Part shown: one piece after another, positions 25,490 through 35,560 of the stretch
How the letters are laid out: every line of letters starts with the position of its first letter
Numbering within the stretch: position 1 is the first letter of the stretch
Source of the DNA: Neodontobutis hainanensis
Taxonomy: Eukaryota; Chordata; Actinopteri; Gobiiformes; Odontobutidae
Assembly: GCA_024349245.1 (NCBI GenBank)
Contig: JALDNG010000860.1
Location: 1-64,000, forward strand
Reading direction: 5' to 3'
DNA: 64,000 nucleotides
Made by a program: the position numbers and the translations under genes
Notes under the pieces: model-generated
The model's input: only the letters and a program-made list of their open reading frames with translations
The model's database searches: none
Told to the model about the DNA's origin: nothing

Positions 25490-25745
25490 GTGTGATATTC
25501 AACTTGAAGAACAAAGGATAGTAGCAGAGTTTAAGTCAGCAATGCCTTCAGTAGAGTCGGATTTTTTCGTTGAGAGTCAGACAAAACCGTAATTATCAAT
25601 CGAAAAACAAGTACGATTGACTAATTATTCCATGAGTCAGATGGAAAATACTTGCAAATCGTATCCCCTATGGAGGAAAAATATCGCAGAGACAAGTTGA
25701 TAAAGCTTCACTTTCCCAGTTTTTGTATCGATTTCTGAACACTTT
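25490..25745 (+). other. Coding-like island, unidentified
   Basis: A plus-strand frame from about 25500 reads EEQRIVAEFKSAMPSVESDF, one stop, then MSQMENTCKSYPLWRKN. A second frame overlaps with YLQIVSPMEEKYRRDKLI and ends at a TGA near 25737. The switch between frames again suggests a one-base length change. The family is not recognised. The minus-strand frame at 25744-25989 starts at GTG and cannot be tied to it. Confidence 0.3.
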
Positions 25746-26632
25746 AATGAAACGACATATAGGCGAATGATTGGTATATGTGAACAAAATTATTTTTTAA
25801 CGATAAATTTAAAGATACTTCACCCCGTTGTTTAAACTGGAATATATTTATACGTCGTAAATGCTTTTTTAAAATGTAAAAGTTTTCACCGGAGTATATT
25901 GTAATTTGACGAATACGCAAGCGTGATAGATAATTGGTTATTACATACTCAAAAATATCATCATCCCTTAAATGAGCCTGATCTCCCACTTTTCATCAAA
26001 ATTGAATAGCTTTCCATTTCTAGTTATTATAGTTTTAACCTTCCGTGTCAAACATCATCTATTATTTAGATTTTAAATAAAAGTAGAATACGAATGCGTA
26101 CGTTCAATGAAATGTTTATGACGCTCCAGCCATCATGATTTTTGTTAAATTCAAGGTGTGTATTTAGGTTCACTGTTTTAACTTGGATAAATCCTAAGGT
26201 ATCTACAAACTTGGATGGAGACTGCCAAAAGAATCGACTTATAAGTTATTTTGATCTTTGATACGTTATTATTTTCAAAGTCGTCATGTCTCAATTCAAA
26301 TATTTATTAATTAATACAACGGAAGAAGCCTCAAAATTTATATGAATTAAAAACTATTAAAAATATCCACAAATATTTTTAATGCCACAAGGCTGAAAAA
26401 TTTTTGTTCACATAACTTTTTAATTCTTAGATTTCTAAAACAAAAAGACCGTAAACTGATCAGCGTATCTGAATTAGTAGGTCATTCTTGGAATAAACGT
26501 GAAACTGATAAAGTTAGACGGGGACAATTAAAACATAAAATTTCTACCTTGTTTTTATCAATATCTAGACTTTGGTTTTGATGATGTACTGTAAATAAAA
26601 CTGAGGTTTAACTAAAAGGCTGTGGATTGCGA
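25746..26632. other. AT-rich spacer
   Basis: Includes a minus-strand 81-codon frame at 25744-25989 with fairly protein-like content (HLRDDDIFEYVITNYLSRLR) but no ATG start and no recognisable domain. Nothing else is supported. Confidence 0.3.
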
Positions 26633-27101
26633 ATGCGCATGTACAAGATGTCCGAAGATATTATGTGTAGTTCTCAAATTTCAACAAAAAATGAAGAATT
26701 GAAGAAATTGATAAAATCTAGATCTCAAGGGAAGCCGAAATCGGGGAAATTCTGGAGAGAAGTCGGACTTAAGTTTTATAAAATTATAATTAGAAATTCT
26801 AAGAAAGTAAAAGGGAAAAACTACTTCGTTGAGTACAAAAACAAAAAAGGCTAAAAATTTGTTGAAAACCGCAAAGGAATTTGAAATGCAGCTACGAGAA
26901 CAATACTCGAAACCAAAAAAAGTATTTGAGTGATCAACCAGCAGATTAAAAACAAAAAACCTCTGAAAAAACAACTTGATTTGAAATCTGTAATCAAGCA
27001 AGAAGTAAATATTAACTTTTATTAAGATTTCCAATCCAAAGAAACTTAAAAAACTTCTCGCACAAAAAAATAGAAACAAGAAAATTGTAATAACAAAATA
27101 A
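26633..27101 (+). CDS. CCDC86: CCDC86/Cgr1-like nucleolar ribosome-biogenesis protein, frameshifted
   Basis: The Cgr1/CCDC86 family acts in the nucleolus in 60S ribosome assembly. The frame begins at an ATG (26633, 26639 or more likely 26648, MSEDIMCSS). At about 26730 it shows the family signature GKPKSGKFWRE, equivalent to GKPKSGRVWK in vertebrate proteins. It then runs through basic helical sequence. The first frame stops at 26854 after an A-run (26837-26848); the next frame continues KAKNLLKTAKEFEMQL. The final part, KISNPKKLKKLLAQKN and stop at 27101, matches the conserved C-terminal NPxKLKxxxxK block. At least two further breaks occur near 26930 and 26960-27020. The order of signature and C-terminal block is right, but the protein is short for the family. 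Confidence 0.65.
26634..26641. promoter_or_regulatory. NRF-1-like motif at the CCDC86 start
   Basis: TGCGCATG lies immediately before the preferred ATG at 26648. If the ATG at 26633 is used it is translated as Arg-Met. Its likeness to the motifs near RFWD3 and LTO1 favours the later start with the motif in the promoter or 5' UTR. Confidence 0.35.
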
Positions 27102-27500
27102 TGTAAAATTTTAAAAGGTTACAAAAATTGTTAAAATCTCTCATTCTTACCTTTAAAGTGATTTGAAAATCTCAACTTTCTCAAGCTAAATTATTGGAAC
27201 TCGTTCATACATTACTTGTCTTTTTCTTGATCAAAATTAAGAAAAACATTTTTCGTCATAGTTACCTAATTTATAGATAGAACTAGTATGGAATTATCGA
27301 ACACTTATAAATATATATTACACAACATCCGAATGTTTTTTATTCTTTCTCTTTATCCCAAACTCCAAACCGTTTTTATTTAATTTAAGATGTGGTGTTT
27401 CGTGTCTGTTGTTTTTTTCGAATTTTATGAAAAAGTTCTTTTACTTCTCCGAACATTAACGATATGTTGACATTTCGTGACAAAGATTTTTTCGTTTTTA
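27102..27500. other. AT-rich spacer
   Basis: Between the CCDC86-like gene and the next coding-like island; nothing supported. Confidence 0.4.
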
Positions 27501-27785
27501 AAATATCTCTTCTCAAGACAAATGCTTTATCTGTGGATCATAAATAGAGAAGCTCATTGAATTTCTCAAATTATAGTAAAACTTTCGATCGGAGCAACAG
27601 TCTATCGTTTTATCGTCAAAATATGCTTCCTCGTCGTAGGAATTTGCGCCGGGCCTTGATAAAATTTATTATGGTACTGATGTAGTCAATACACAGCTTC
27701 ATACAACTAAAATTCTTTCACGTGTGACTTGGATAGTTAATTTTTACCTTGTACAATTCATTCTTTCAAATATATAAAATTCTAA
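27501..27785 (+). other. Coding-like island, unidentified
   Basis: Two plus-strand frames are open in succession: MLPRRRNLRRALIKFIMV near 27626, and an overlapping clean frame EFAPGLDKIYYGTDVVNTQL followed by KILSRVTWIVNFYLVQF to a stop near 27780. The second has convincing protein composition over about 45 codons. No family is recognised. Confidence 0.25.
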
Positions 27786-28712
27786 AATTATAAGTTTCAC
27801 AGACAAACTCCTGATAAGAGCCCCTCCACAACAACTCATGATTGACCAAAGATTAAATAAGTAAATTATGTTGAAAATATAAACTTTTTATGCTTTTATC
27901 GCATTTTGGAACTTTTTGAGTGAACAACTTTAATCAAATTCACTGTTGACACGAAAGGAATTCGATATAGCATTAAAATAGATAAATAAAAACAAAAATT
28001 GTCGCTCTGTTTCAAGTATTTTGCATTCAATTTTTTAAAATCCATTTAAGTATAATTTTATTGTTGATGGGAGCAGAATGCAAAATATTAAAATTTCTGG
28101 AAATGACACATTGAACAAAAAATCCTTCGCATTGTAAAAAACTAATATTGCATTTCAAAAACGAATTTTCTTGATATTAAGCAATATTAATGGGAGGAAG
28201 ATAACTACCCAGAATTGTAGAGTATAAATATGTTTTGTTTTAACAGTAGCTAGGTTTAAATATTATCTATCTTCACAAAATTCTATAATTTTAGTTTTAT
28301 CTCTTATTATCAGTGAAAAGTATGGTCAACCTTATATATTTCAATATTCATTATAACTAGTACGTTTGAGGTTGTATAAATTTGAATATCACCAGAGCCC
28401 TCTCTATCTAAAATCGAATACATTTTGGCACTCTCGACTAATTTAAGTTTCGAATTTTAATATAAGTAAAATGGGAATCGCACAAGCTGACCACAGAGTT
28501 AGATCATAGAAGAATGTATAATCGGTTTAAAGTGTGAAAAATAATTTATTCTAAAATTTATATCAGTCTATATTACAAATAAATTTGACTGTTTGAATGA
28601 ATACAATGTGTTATTAATATTCGCGATATACAATCTAGAATTGGTCGCTCGATCCCGTGTGATCTCGAATTAATGGCGAATTTCCGTTACAATACGCACC
28701 AATCTATTAAAT
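27786..28712. other. AT-rich spacer downstream of the LTO1-like gene
   Basis: No supported gene. GC rises slightly towards 28712, where the minus-strand LTO1 frame ends. Confidence 0.4.
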
Positions 28713-29112
28713 CTATAGACATACAAAGCGCGAGGTTTGACGAATTTCTTTTAGAGTTTCATCATACTCTGAACTGCCAAATTCTGAAAAATCTAGTTTA
28801 CAAATCAATTCGCCGACGGTCGAAAGTTTTCGTTTTAACCTGTTTGTGAGAATATACTTAACTTCTTCTGGGTTGATAGGTTCGATGATTTCGCATTTAT
28901 CAAAATTTCGGATATTAAATTAGCAACCTGTGTTCTTGAAGTTATTACCTTTTCTCCTTCTTCGCATCCCATCATGGCACCTTGACTAAAACCGTTTGAA
29001 GATTCTCCATAAAAGCCTAATTTATACGCCTCTTCATAGGCCTCTTTGAAAATTCTATCGTTGAAAGGATTTACTTTTCCTCGACATTGAATAAGTCATC
29101 AAGATCTTCCAT
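28713..29112 (-). CDS. LTO1: LTO1/ORAOV1-like Fe-S assembly adaptor, frameshifted
   Basis: LTO1 pairs with YAE1 and recruits the cytosolic Fe-S targeting machinery to ABCE1 (Rli1), needed for ribosome recycling. The minus-strand frame starts MEDLDDLFNVEEK at 29112. After a one-base shift at an A-run (29075-29078 on the plus strand) it continues NPFNDRIFKEAYEEAYKLGF and then GFSQGAMMGCEEGEK, the GxxxG repeat (deca-GX3) of the Yae1/LTO1 family. A second shift at a T-run (28902-28905) leads to the C-terminal helix LSTVGELICKLDFSEFG and YDETLKEIRQTSRF, with TAG at 28713. Total length, about 133 codons, is close to human LTO1 (137), with no intron needed. Both breaks behave like lost homopolymer bases, so the gene may be intact in the organism. 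YAE1 itself was not found in the window. Confidence 0.7.
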
Positions 29113-29122
29113 GTTTAAGACA

Positions 29123-29129
29123 CGCATGC
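29123..29129. promoter_or_regulatory. NRF-1-like motif upstream of LTO1
   Basis: CGCATGC lies 10 bp upstream of the LTO1 ATG (minus strand). It is the third recognised gene start here with this kind of palindrome. Confidence 0.35.
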
Positions 29130-30319
29130 TCAAAGTTTACCATTATAAACTATAAACGAAAATTGTTATATTTTCAAAGGACAGTCGTTTATATATATAA
29201 AAAGAATAAATCCATATGGATGCCTACATGAGGATAATTTTAACGAACTACTACGCGGTGAAGAATAGAGTCTAATTTTCAATCTTAAGTATTGATACTC
29301 ATTAAGTTAAGGATCATTGAGTTTTATTCACCTGTTTGGTATTTTATCTGCTCTCGTTATATGAGTTTCACGTGCGTATATTGATACTTCTCACTTTAAT
29401 TTTCCACAAGATGAGGTCAAAAAAATGAAAGAGAAAATTTATAGAAAAATATCTCTTTTAGATTATGGTTAAAGCCAAAGAGGGGATTTAAAAAAATATA
29501 ACACAAATAGCTTTATCGATGCTCCCTTTAAGCTTAAACTCCCAATGAAAACAAAAATGTACACTTTATTCATCCTGTTTTAAATTGAGAAAAACGAACA
29601 TATTATACCATTTTGATTGCTGCTGATAAACTGATGAAAAATAATTTAAATAGGTTAGCTGTCATTCTTTTTTAAATTTCCAATGTTTATTTAAGCGTAG
29701 GTGTGTTTTTAAGATTTTTTATAAAATATACGATTGAGTGACTAGTAGGAAGTAGCAAGCGAAATGAAAAAAATTTGTGGATGAATTATAAACATAAACA
29801 GAGTATCATCTCAGTGAAAACTTAAAACCAATTCTGTCAGGACGTCTATTTACAATTTAAGAAAAAATTATACTGCCTTATAACTTTTCTAAAAAAGCAG
29901 GAAAAAGTGTATTCATTAGTGGTGATTGAACATAATATTATTCGGAACTTGTCGTTTTATCGACTTTTTTGTCAAAGTATGAGTTTGTGTTATTCAAAGT
30001 AAAATATTTTTTATTTTAAATGTAATGAAACTGATCGAGTGTAAGTATTACCAATTTACTTCATACAAGGTTCTCTAAAAAGGTGTCATAAAGATAAGTC
30101 TCAATAACGAGTTAATAGAATGTTTTAAACCCGAAAACATTTATCATATCAACACGACTAAATTACATGGCGAAATAAACTGTTTCTAGCTTAATAATTT
30201 AAATGTCAAAAATTTATTCATGAAAAGTTATTTCAGTTCAGCGCGCCATTTTGAATGGATGTCCAAAATATTTTTGGCAGTTATGACTGGCTTATAATCT
30301 TGTTTAATTTTATACGCTA
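29130..30319. other. AT-rich spacer
   Basis: From the LTO1 promoter to the LTR-like start of the retrotransposon. Nothing else supported. Confidence 0.4.
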
Positions 30320-30370
30320 TGGCACACGAACATCGCAATTGGTCGTAGATGATCGTTAGATAATAATATA
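30320..30370 (+). repeat. 5' LTR remnant
   Basis: Starts TGGCACACGAACATC and carries GATCGTTAGATAATAATATA. The stretch 30329-30370 matches 34371-34412 without gaps at about 34 of 42 positions. Similarity stops at 30371, so the rest of the LTR seems deleted or too diverged. Confidence 0.5.
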
Positions 30371-30439
30371 TCAGTCGGGACTAGGTTGACTGAGAATTTA
30401 CCTCCATTTTCAAGAAAAACCGAATCATCTCATGGCTCT

Positions 30440-31220
30440 TTATTTTCGAGCTATTAGCTGAATCAGAGGGATGGCAGTCAGAGAAGCAAAGCTATATCCT
30501 GCAAACATTTTTTGACGAGGATGTGTTGAATGAGTATCGGTTGTCTGAAATCGCTTCCCAACACAAATCCTATCAGAAACTCCTTCTTATCATGATGTCG
30601 AGGGGAAATATTCAGAGAGAGGCAGATCCATTTTCCTCAGACTTCAATCGATTTGACTCTATTTTATTCACTCCGGGGCAAGAAATCTGTAGGTTCAAGT
30701 CTGACCTTGAAAATTCTTTGAGGACTGCTAGGCCTACGCTTTCCGACGCTGATCTCAACTTCTTCATATCAAAAGGTTTTGGCTTATCTCCCTCGTGGAG
30801 TTGCTGTGCAGCTTAGGGCTATGGAATTTCGGATAAATTCAAATTATGTAAAATGGCCAATGTTTTTTGACTTCAAACAACTAATTACAATCAAGATCGA
30901 CTAATATTGATACGGAAAATTCAAGTTCGAAGCATGAAACACAACTTAACTAGATATCAGAAGTTATTATCAGCTGTCAATAAAAGGTTCGAGAAACTTC
31001 AAAGAAAAGAGGATATCTGGAAGATTCTTCGTGACATAAGATAGAGCTTAAAAATCTTAACATCAAACACTCGAACCACGAACGTAAACCATCAATTCAA
31101 GAATCTTGCGACAAATGTGGATTTTATCGCCATTCTACCGAGGAGTGCCTCAAATGAATCTTCTGCTTTCTCTGCAAAAAACTAGAAAATCGAGAAAACT
31201 ATGACGATTGAACAAAATTA
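30440..31220 (+). pseudogene. gag remnant with CCHC zinc knuckle
   Basis: The longest open part (30523-30816) includes NEYRLSEIASQHKSYQKLL, with the typical upstream segment ELLAESEGWQSEKQSYIL in phase. Around 31105-31155 lies CDKCGFYRHSTEEC, a perfect C-x2-C-x4-H-x4-C knuckle. A second knuckle immediately after (CFLCKKLENRENYDD) has lost its His and last Cys. Stops occur before and after the knuckle. The N-terminal part of gag is missing or unreadable. Confidence 0.7.
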
Positions 31221-31299
31221 ATTCGACAAAATTTTATTCATTCTCTTCTTCGGACAACCGAAGAGATAACCCATATCTTGTTCCTTCCAAACAGTTTGA

Positions 31300-31600
31300 T
31301 TATGGATAAATCAGGTAAAGGCTTACTCTATTCCGGTTCGTGCTTTTCAGTAATACATTCTTGATTTGTAGAACGTGTGAATGCTACGCCAGAAAATATA
31401 AATTTGATTAGTGTCACTGGAAGTCCAATCAGAAATAATGGGAAAATCAATCTATCGATCCTTGTCAAAAATCATAAGTTGAACTTTAATTTCATAGTTT
31501 CTGCTCAAATAAACTAATCTTATTGTTGGTAGCGACATATTTATTGATGATCCTCCAGGAAAGAAATGTTTGCAAAATGATATTTTGTTCGAAAATTCAG
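31300..31600 (+). pseudogene. Retropepsin remnant, active-site Asp replaced
   Basis: Reads KSGKGLLYSGSCFSVIHS, where family members have D-[ST]-G; the catalytic Asp appears as Tyr. Downstream NLISVTGSPIRNNGKINL and IVGSDIFIDD fit the flap and C-terminal parts of the fold. In-frame stops are present. Probably inactive, unless the substitution is a base-call error. Confidence 0.55.
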
Positions 31601-31849
31601 GATGAGAAATTCAATATCATCAGCGGTAACCTAAAGATCAAACGAATTCTGTTATCGGAATTATATAACTCAAATCTGAGTTAATTTTTGACCTAGCAAC
31701 GTACGTGACTTAGGATTGATTTGCTCTTCACCATTTTAAATCATAAAAAGACTTGATCGAGCCTTTATAAACCAAACCCTTTTGAGTCTCGGTACATTTG
31801 AAACCAGTACTTGAAAGCAAGCTGGCACATATGCTCAAATATGTATAAT

Positions 31850-32280
31850 CTCTGAATGTACTAGTTCGTGGTGTTTGCCGATAGTTATGGTTAGAACGCA
31901 GGATAATAGTTGGAGACTGTGTATTGACTATCGTAATTAAAACACCAACACGAGAAAGGATCAATATTCCACAACAAATATTGAAGAAAGTTTGAATTCC
32001 ATTTCAGGTTATTCAAACTATTTTCCTTAGATTTACAGCCTTGTTACTTGCGGTGTGCAATAAGCCTTAACAGTAAAAAAACTACATTTTATTTCAACGT
32101 CAGGAGTGGGCTATATAAGTTCAGTGTAGTTTTCTTCGGCCTATGCAATGCCCCTGATAACTTTCAGCGACTGATGGACAAGGTGATAAGAGAGTTGACG
32201 TGTTGTAAGGTTTATATGGATGACATTCTTATTTTTTCCAATTCATTTAATTACCATCTCAAAGATAAATAACGATTTTC
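31850..32280 (+). pseudogene. Reverse transcriptase remnant
   Basis: Shows CLPIVMVRTQDNSWRLCIDY (fingers), a palm segment LDLQPCYLRC, then the intact run GLYKFSVVFFGLCNAPDNFQ and KVYMDDILIFSNS, which contains the YMDD catalytic pair. The longest uninterrupted piece is 32048-32272. Frame changes lie near 31940 and 32030. Confidence 0.8.
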
Positions 32281-32639
32281 CAAAAATTGTCAACCGCTGG
32301 ATTGAAACTAAACCTGGAAAGTGTCAATCCGGAAAATCAACGATGAACTTTCTCGAGTAGAATATCTCAAACAAAGGTTTTACGGCAAATCATTCTCACA
32401 TTGAACTGATACTTAATTAGAGTAGACCATCAAATCGCACTGAGTTAAAATCATTTTGAAGACTCGGGTTTAAACCAAATATTCATTCAAACATGCTCAT
32501 GTTACATCTCCCTTTATAATCTGCTCAAAAAAGATCTCTGAGTCATGGAATATTAGTACAGAAGAATCGTTCAACGAAATCAAAAATAAGCTTCCGAGTA
32601 TTCCTACTCAAGATTAAACCTGATCCGTCGAATTATTTG

Positions 32640-33010
32640 TTTTAAACTTCGACGAGTTGTACTTTGCAGTCGTGCAGTTACTTTTCAATATCAAGATGCA
32701 GTTCTTACACAAGGCGCATTTGCAAGCAGAGTATTGAATTCAACTGAGAGAAAGTATTTGACTTTCGACAAGGAATGTCTTGCTCTAGTTTTGCTTTGAG
32801 GAAATTTCAAAACTATATATGAAGCTCTCTTTGTATTAAGAACCGATTATAATCCTCTTATGCAGTTAAAAGGATGAAAGACGTGAGAGGAAAACGAGCT
32901 CGATGGATTGAAGAACAAGAGGAATTTGATTTTAGCATCTATTTCGTCAAATGGGATCAAAATATCGTAGCAGATGCGCTTTTAAGAAGGGGTTCAGCAA
33001 TCCAAATTGG
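32640..33010 (+). pseudogene. RNase H remnant
   Basis: Reads QDAVLTQGAFASRVLNSTER and YLTFDKECLALVLL, then the RNase H end RARWIEEQEEFDFSI followed by NIVADALLRRGS, all in family order. The first catalytic region upstream is poorly preserved. Frames change near 32870. Confidence 0.7.
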
Positions 33011-33219
33011 ATTTGTCATTGACATTGCGGAAGAAAAAAGAAAATTTGAAGCCATCCAGTCAGTTATCAGAATACTTCGAAGCGACAAAAACGTGTATAT
33101 CATTCATAAATAGATTCAAAGAGATAGTTGAAAGGTCGAGCTCATCTATAAGTAACAGAATGTGTATTACACAACACTGGCAGGAGAGGGAAAAAGATTA
33201 TAGGACCTGAGCAATGCAC

Positions 33220-34320
33220 TAACTTCATCATTCTAACTACGCAAGAGAAGTATTTGGGACATCTTGACATCAACAAGACAGTTTCATTTCAACGTCATCG
33301 ATTTTTTGGCCAGACATGAGGCTGGTTGTTAAGCAACAACTCATATTTTGCCATTTGCGCAATATCAAAAAAGCCAAAGATTCTTCGCCTCGAACTGAAT
33401 TGATCTCTATCCTGCACAAGAACCGTTTCGAACTGTAGGAGCTAGGTTTTACCGGCCCACTACCAACAACCGAGAACGGTGAAAAATACACCATGGTGTG
33501 TATTGATCATTATTCCAAATGGATTGAAGCTGCAACTGTGCTTGATTTATCAGCTAAAACGGCTGCCAAAATTTTGTTTTCAACTGTCATTTCCAGATTT
33601 GGCGTTCCAAAAATAACATTAACCTGCAAAGGAACAGCTTTCGAAGTCACTCTATTTACACGCTTATGCAAATATATGGGCATCGAAAATATGCGCTTTA
33701 CTCCATATCATCCCTCTATAGATGATCTTGTTGAGAGAACCAATAAGACTATAAAAGAAATATTGAGGAAACTGATTGGCGAAAATAAATCGGAGTGAGA
33801 TAAACATCCCAACAAAGTGATCTTCGCAATGAGTGTTGGAAATAATAGCTCAACTCAAAATACACCGGAACTCCTGCTCTATGGACAAAAGCTCAAACTT
33901 CCAATAAATCTTTCATTGCCGAACAAAACGAGCATATCTGCCGAACATAATTATCACATATACAAAATTTAGAAGAAACTTTGAAATCTTGGTTCATAAA
34001 TGTGGAACATAACTCACAGAAATTACCAGACAAGATGGAAAGATACCTCGATAACAAAATTTATGAAAAAAATATTCGGTAGGAGGTTGTGTACCTGTAA
34101 AATCGCTCCATCCCTCAAAGTTAGAACCACGTTTTGATTGCCTATTTGTCACTATAAAAAGTTTAACATCCTATATTTGAAAAATATGAGATACACTATC
34201 CAGACGGTATCAAACGAATCAATCATTATCATCTTCTTCGCTGTCTAACTCAAAATTCCCATCCTCTAGATGAAACAAAACAAGTCCCAGTGCAAAAAGA
34301 GAGAGAAAACCTCCAGGTAT
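33220..34320 (+). pseudogene. Integrase remnant, second catalytic Asp replaced
   Basis: An H2C2-like segment (GHLDINKT, then FWPDMRLVVKQQL) leads with one stop into the core at 33493-33798: VCIDHYSKWIEA (first Asp), ITLTCKGTAFEV, and YHPSIDDLVERTNKTIKEIL (Glu). In the usual LxDxGTxF the Asp is Cys here. Further on, TPELLLYGQKLKLPIN and a chromo-like tail KLEPRFDCLFV continue to about 34300. This would inactivate strand transfer. Confidence 0.75.
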
Positions 34321-34361
34321 CTAAAAAGAACGTGGATTACCTAGTTCACGGAGGAAATATA

Positions 34362-34412
34362 TGATACATCAACATCATAGTTTGTCGTCTATGATTGTTA
34401 GATATTAATATA
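34362..34412 (+). repeat. 3' LTR start
   Basis: Begins TGATACATCAACATC directly after the purine tract GGAGGAAATATA (34350-34361), the expected polypurine tract position. It pairs with 30320-30370 at constant offset. The 3' border could not be set. A minus-strand frame at 34346-34576 is a by-product. Confidence 0.5.
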
Positions 34413-34600
34413 TTACATACACCAAGAACAGGAAATTTCTGTCGATAAAAACGTACATTATTTTTCCATAAGATATATAATTCGTACCAATATCTAAATA
34501 TCCCAAAAAATAATCGAAAGTAAACAGTAAAGTAACTCTCAACAATAATTAAGCTTAACTTCTGATGAGTAAACAATAGATATAGCTAATTTAATGACAT

Positions 34601-35215
34601 TATAAATAAAAATTGAAAATGCTTTGTTCCAAAATTAGGGTTTTCTTCAACTAGTCTTATTCTGGTATTCAGAGTAAACATTTAGTTTTTGTACACGTGG
34701 ACCAGATTTGTAATATTTTTTATCCATTAACTTCATAAAAAGGTTGGTCAAAATTAAGCATTTTTCAATTTTTATGATTTCTTTCAAAATTTTTCACTAT
34801 TTTAGCTGTATTTGACAGAAGAGATTTCATGCAAAATATTTTTTATTATAATTTGATTTGAGATATCTGGCTGAGCATCATTCAAAAACAATTAATCTTT
34901 AATGAAACGACGCTATTTTGCCTGATCTATCAATTCATTCAAGTATAAATTTTACTCTTAAATCTTAGCGAGAATAGGGTTTATTACTTTGGCCAAAAAT
35001 CTGCCAAATATTTTGTTGATGCTATTTGAAGTAGGTTCTTATGAATATAAATTGAACTGGACGAAATATAAATAAAATATAAGCTACAGTGTTAAATTTT
35101 TTATTTGACGCACATAACCTTCATGGATCAATTAATATGCTTCTAAAGAGTGGTAGGTCTGAAATAAGTGTTTCTTAAATAAATAATGACAAATTTAAGA
35201 TTATCCTCTAAATAC
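34601..35215. other. AT-rich spacer
   Basis: May contain the rest of the 3' LTR; otherwise nothing supported. Confidence 0.35.
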
Positions 35216-35219
35216 TAAA

Positions 35220-35560
35220 CAAGTAAGAAAGGAACTGGATGTTTCAAATATGCGGCCGAATTTATGGGTCAACGATATGATGAAGGTTTTAATGAAACTC
35301 TTTTCGTAACAAGAATAAGACATGCCTGAACATAGATTTATTTATGATTGAAGAATCAAATGACCGAATGCCAATTATGAAGGGCTTCGTTCGAGGGGTT
35401 ACGTTATAATACATTTTAGGCCAATATATTCTCATAGATTCGTTTCATCGTAATCCTTAAAAAACTGCTCTAAACTTTTTCACTCAAATTAGATCAAAAT
35501 ATCATTTTGTTGAATGTCAATGATTTTTGAACTCAAACCGATGCATAAAAAACTGAATCT
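35220..35560 (+). pseudogene. Coding island with stops, unidentified
   Basis: Reads KKGTGCFKYAAEFMGQRYDE then FNETLFVTRIRHA from about 35222. In another frame, FMIEESNDRMPIMKGFVRG near 35342 is followed by YILGQYILIDSFHRNP and FFTQIRSKYHFVE to about 35515. The composition is clearly protein-like, with three or four breaks. No family is recognised; a transposase or a diverged housekeeping gene is possible. Confidence 0.3.

Larger units (their letters stand above)
30320..34600 (+). mobile_element. Degraded Ty3/gypsy LTR retrotransposon
   Basis: Domains occur in Ty3/gypsy order on the plus strand: gag with a zinc knuckle, protease, reverse transcriptase, RNase H, integrase. All are broken by frame changes and stops. 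Direct-repeat remnants 4,042 bp apart (30320-30370 and 34362-34412) begin with TG and follow a purine-rich tract (GGAGGAAATATA) on the right, as expected of LTR starts. The 5' leader is very short, implying a deletion. The right end is not defined; 34600 is a guess. At least two catalytic positions are changed, so it should be non-autonomous. Host genes do not appear to be interrupted. Confidence 0.8.

Noticed and set aside
26681..27079. 132-codon minus-strand frame, the longest in the window
   Set aside because: It is the complement of the CCDC86-like coding region; its Phe/Leu-rich composition comes from Lys codons on the other strand.
31728..31964. Minus-strand frame in the gypsy element
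   Set aside because: Antisense of the RT fingers region.
33270..33494. Minus-strand frame in the gypsy element
   Set aside because: Antisense of the integrase N-terminal region.
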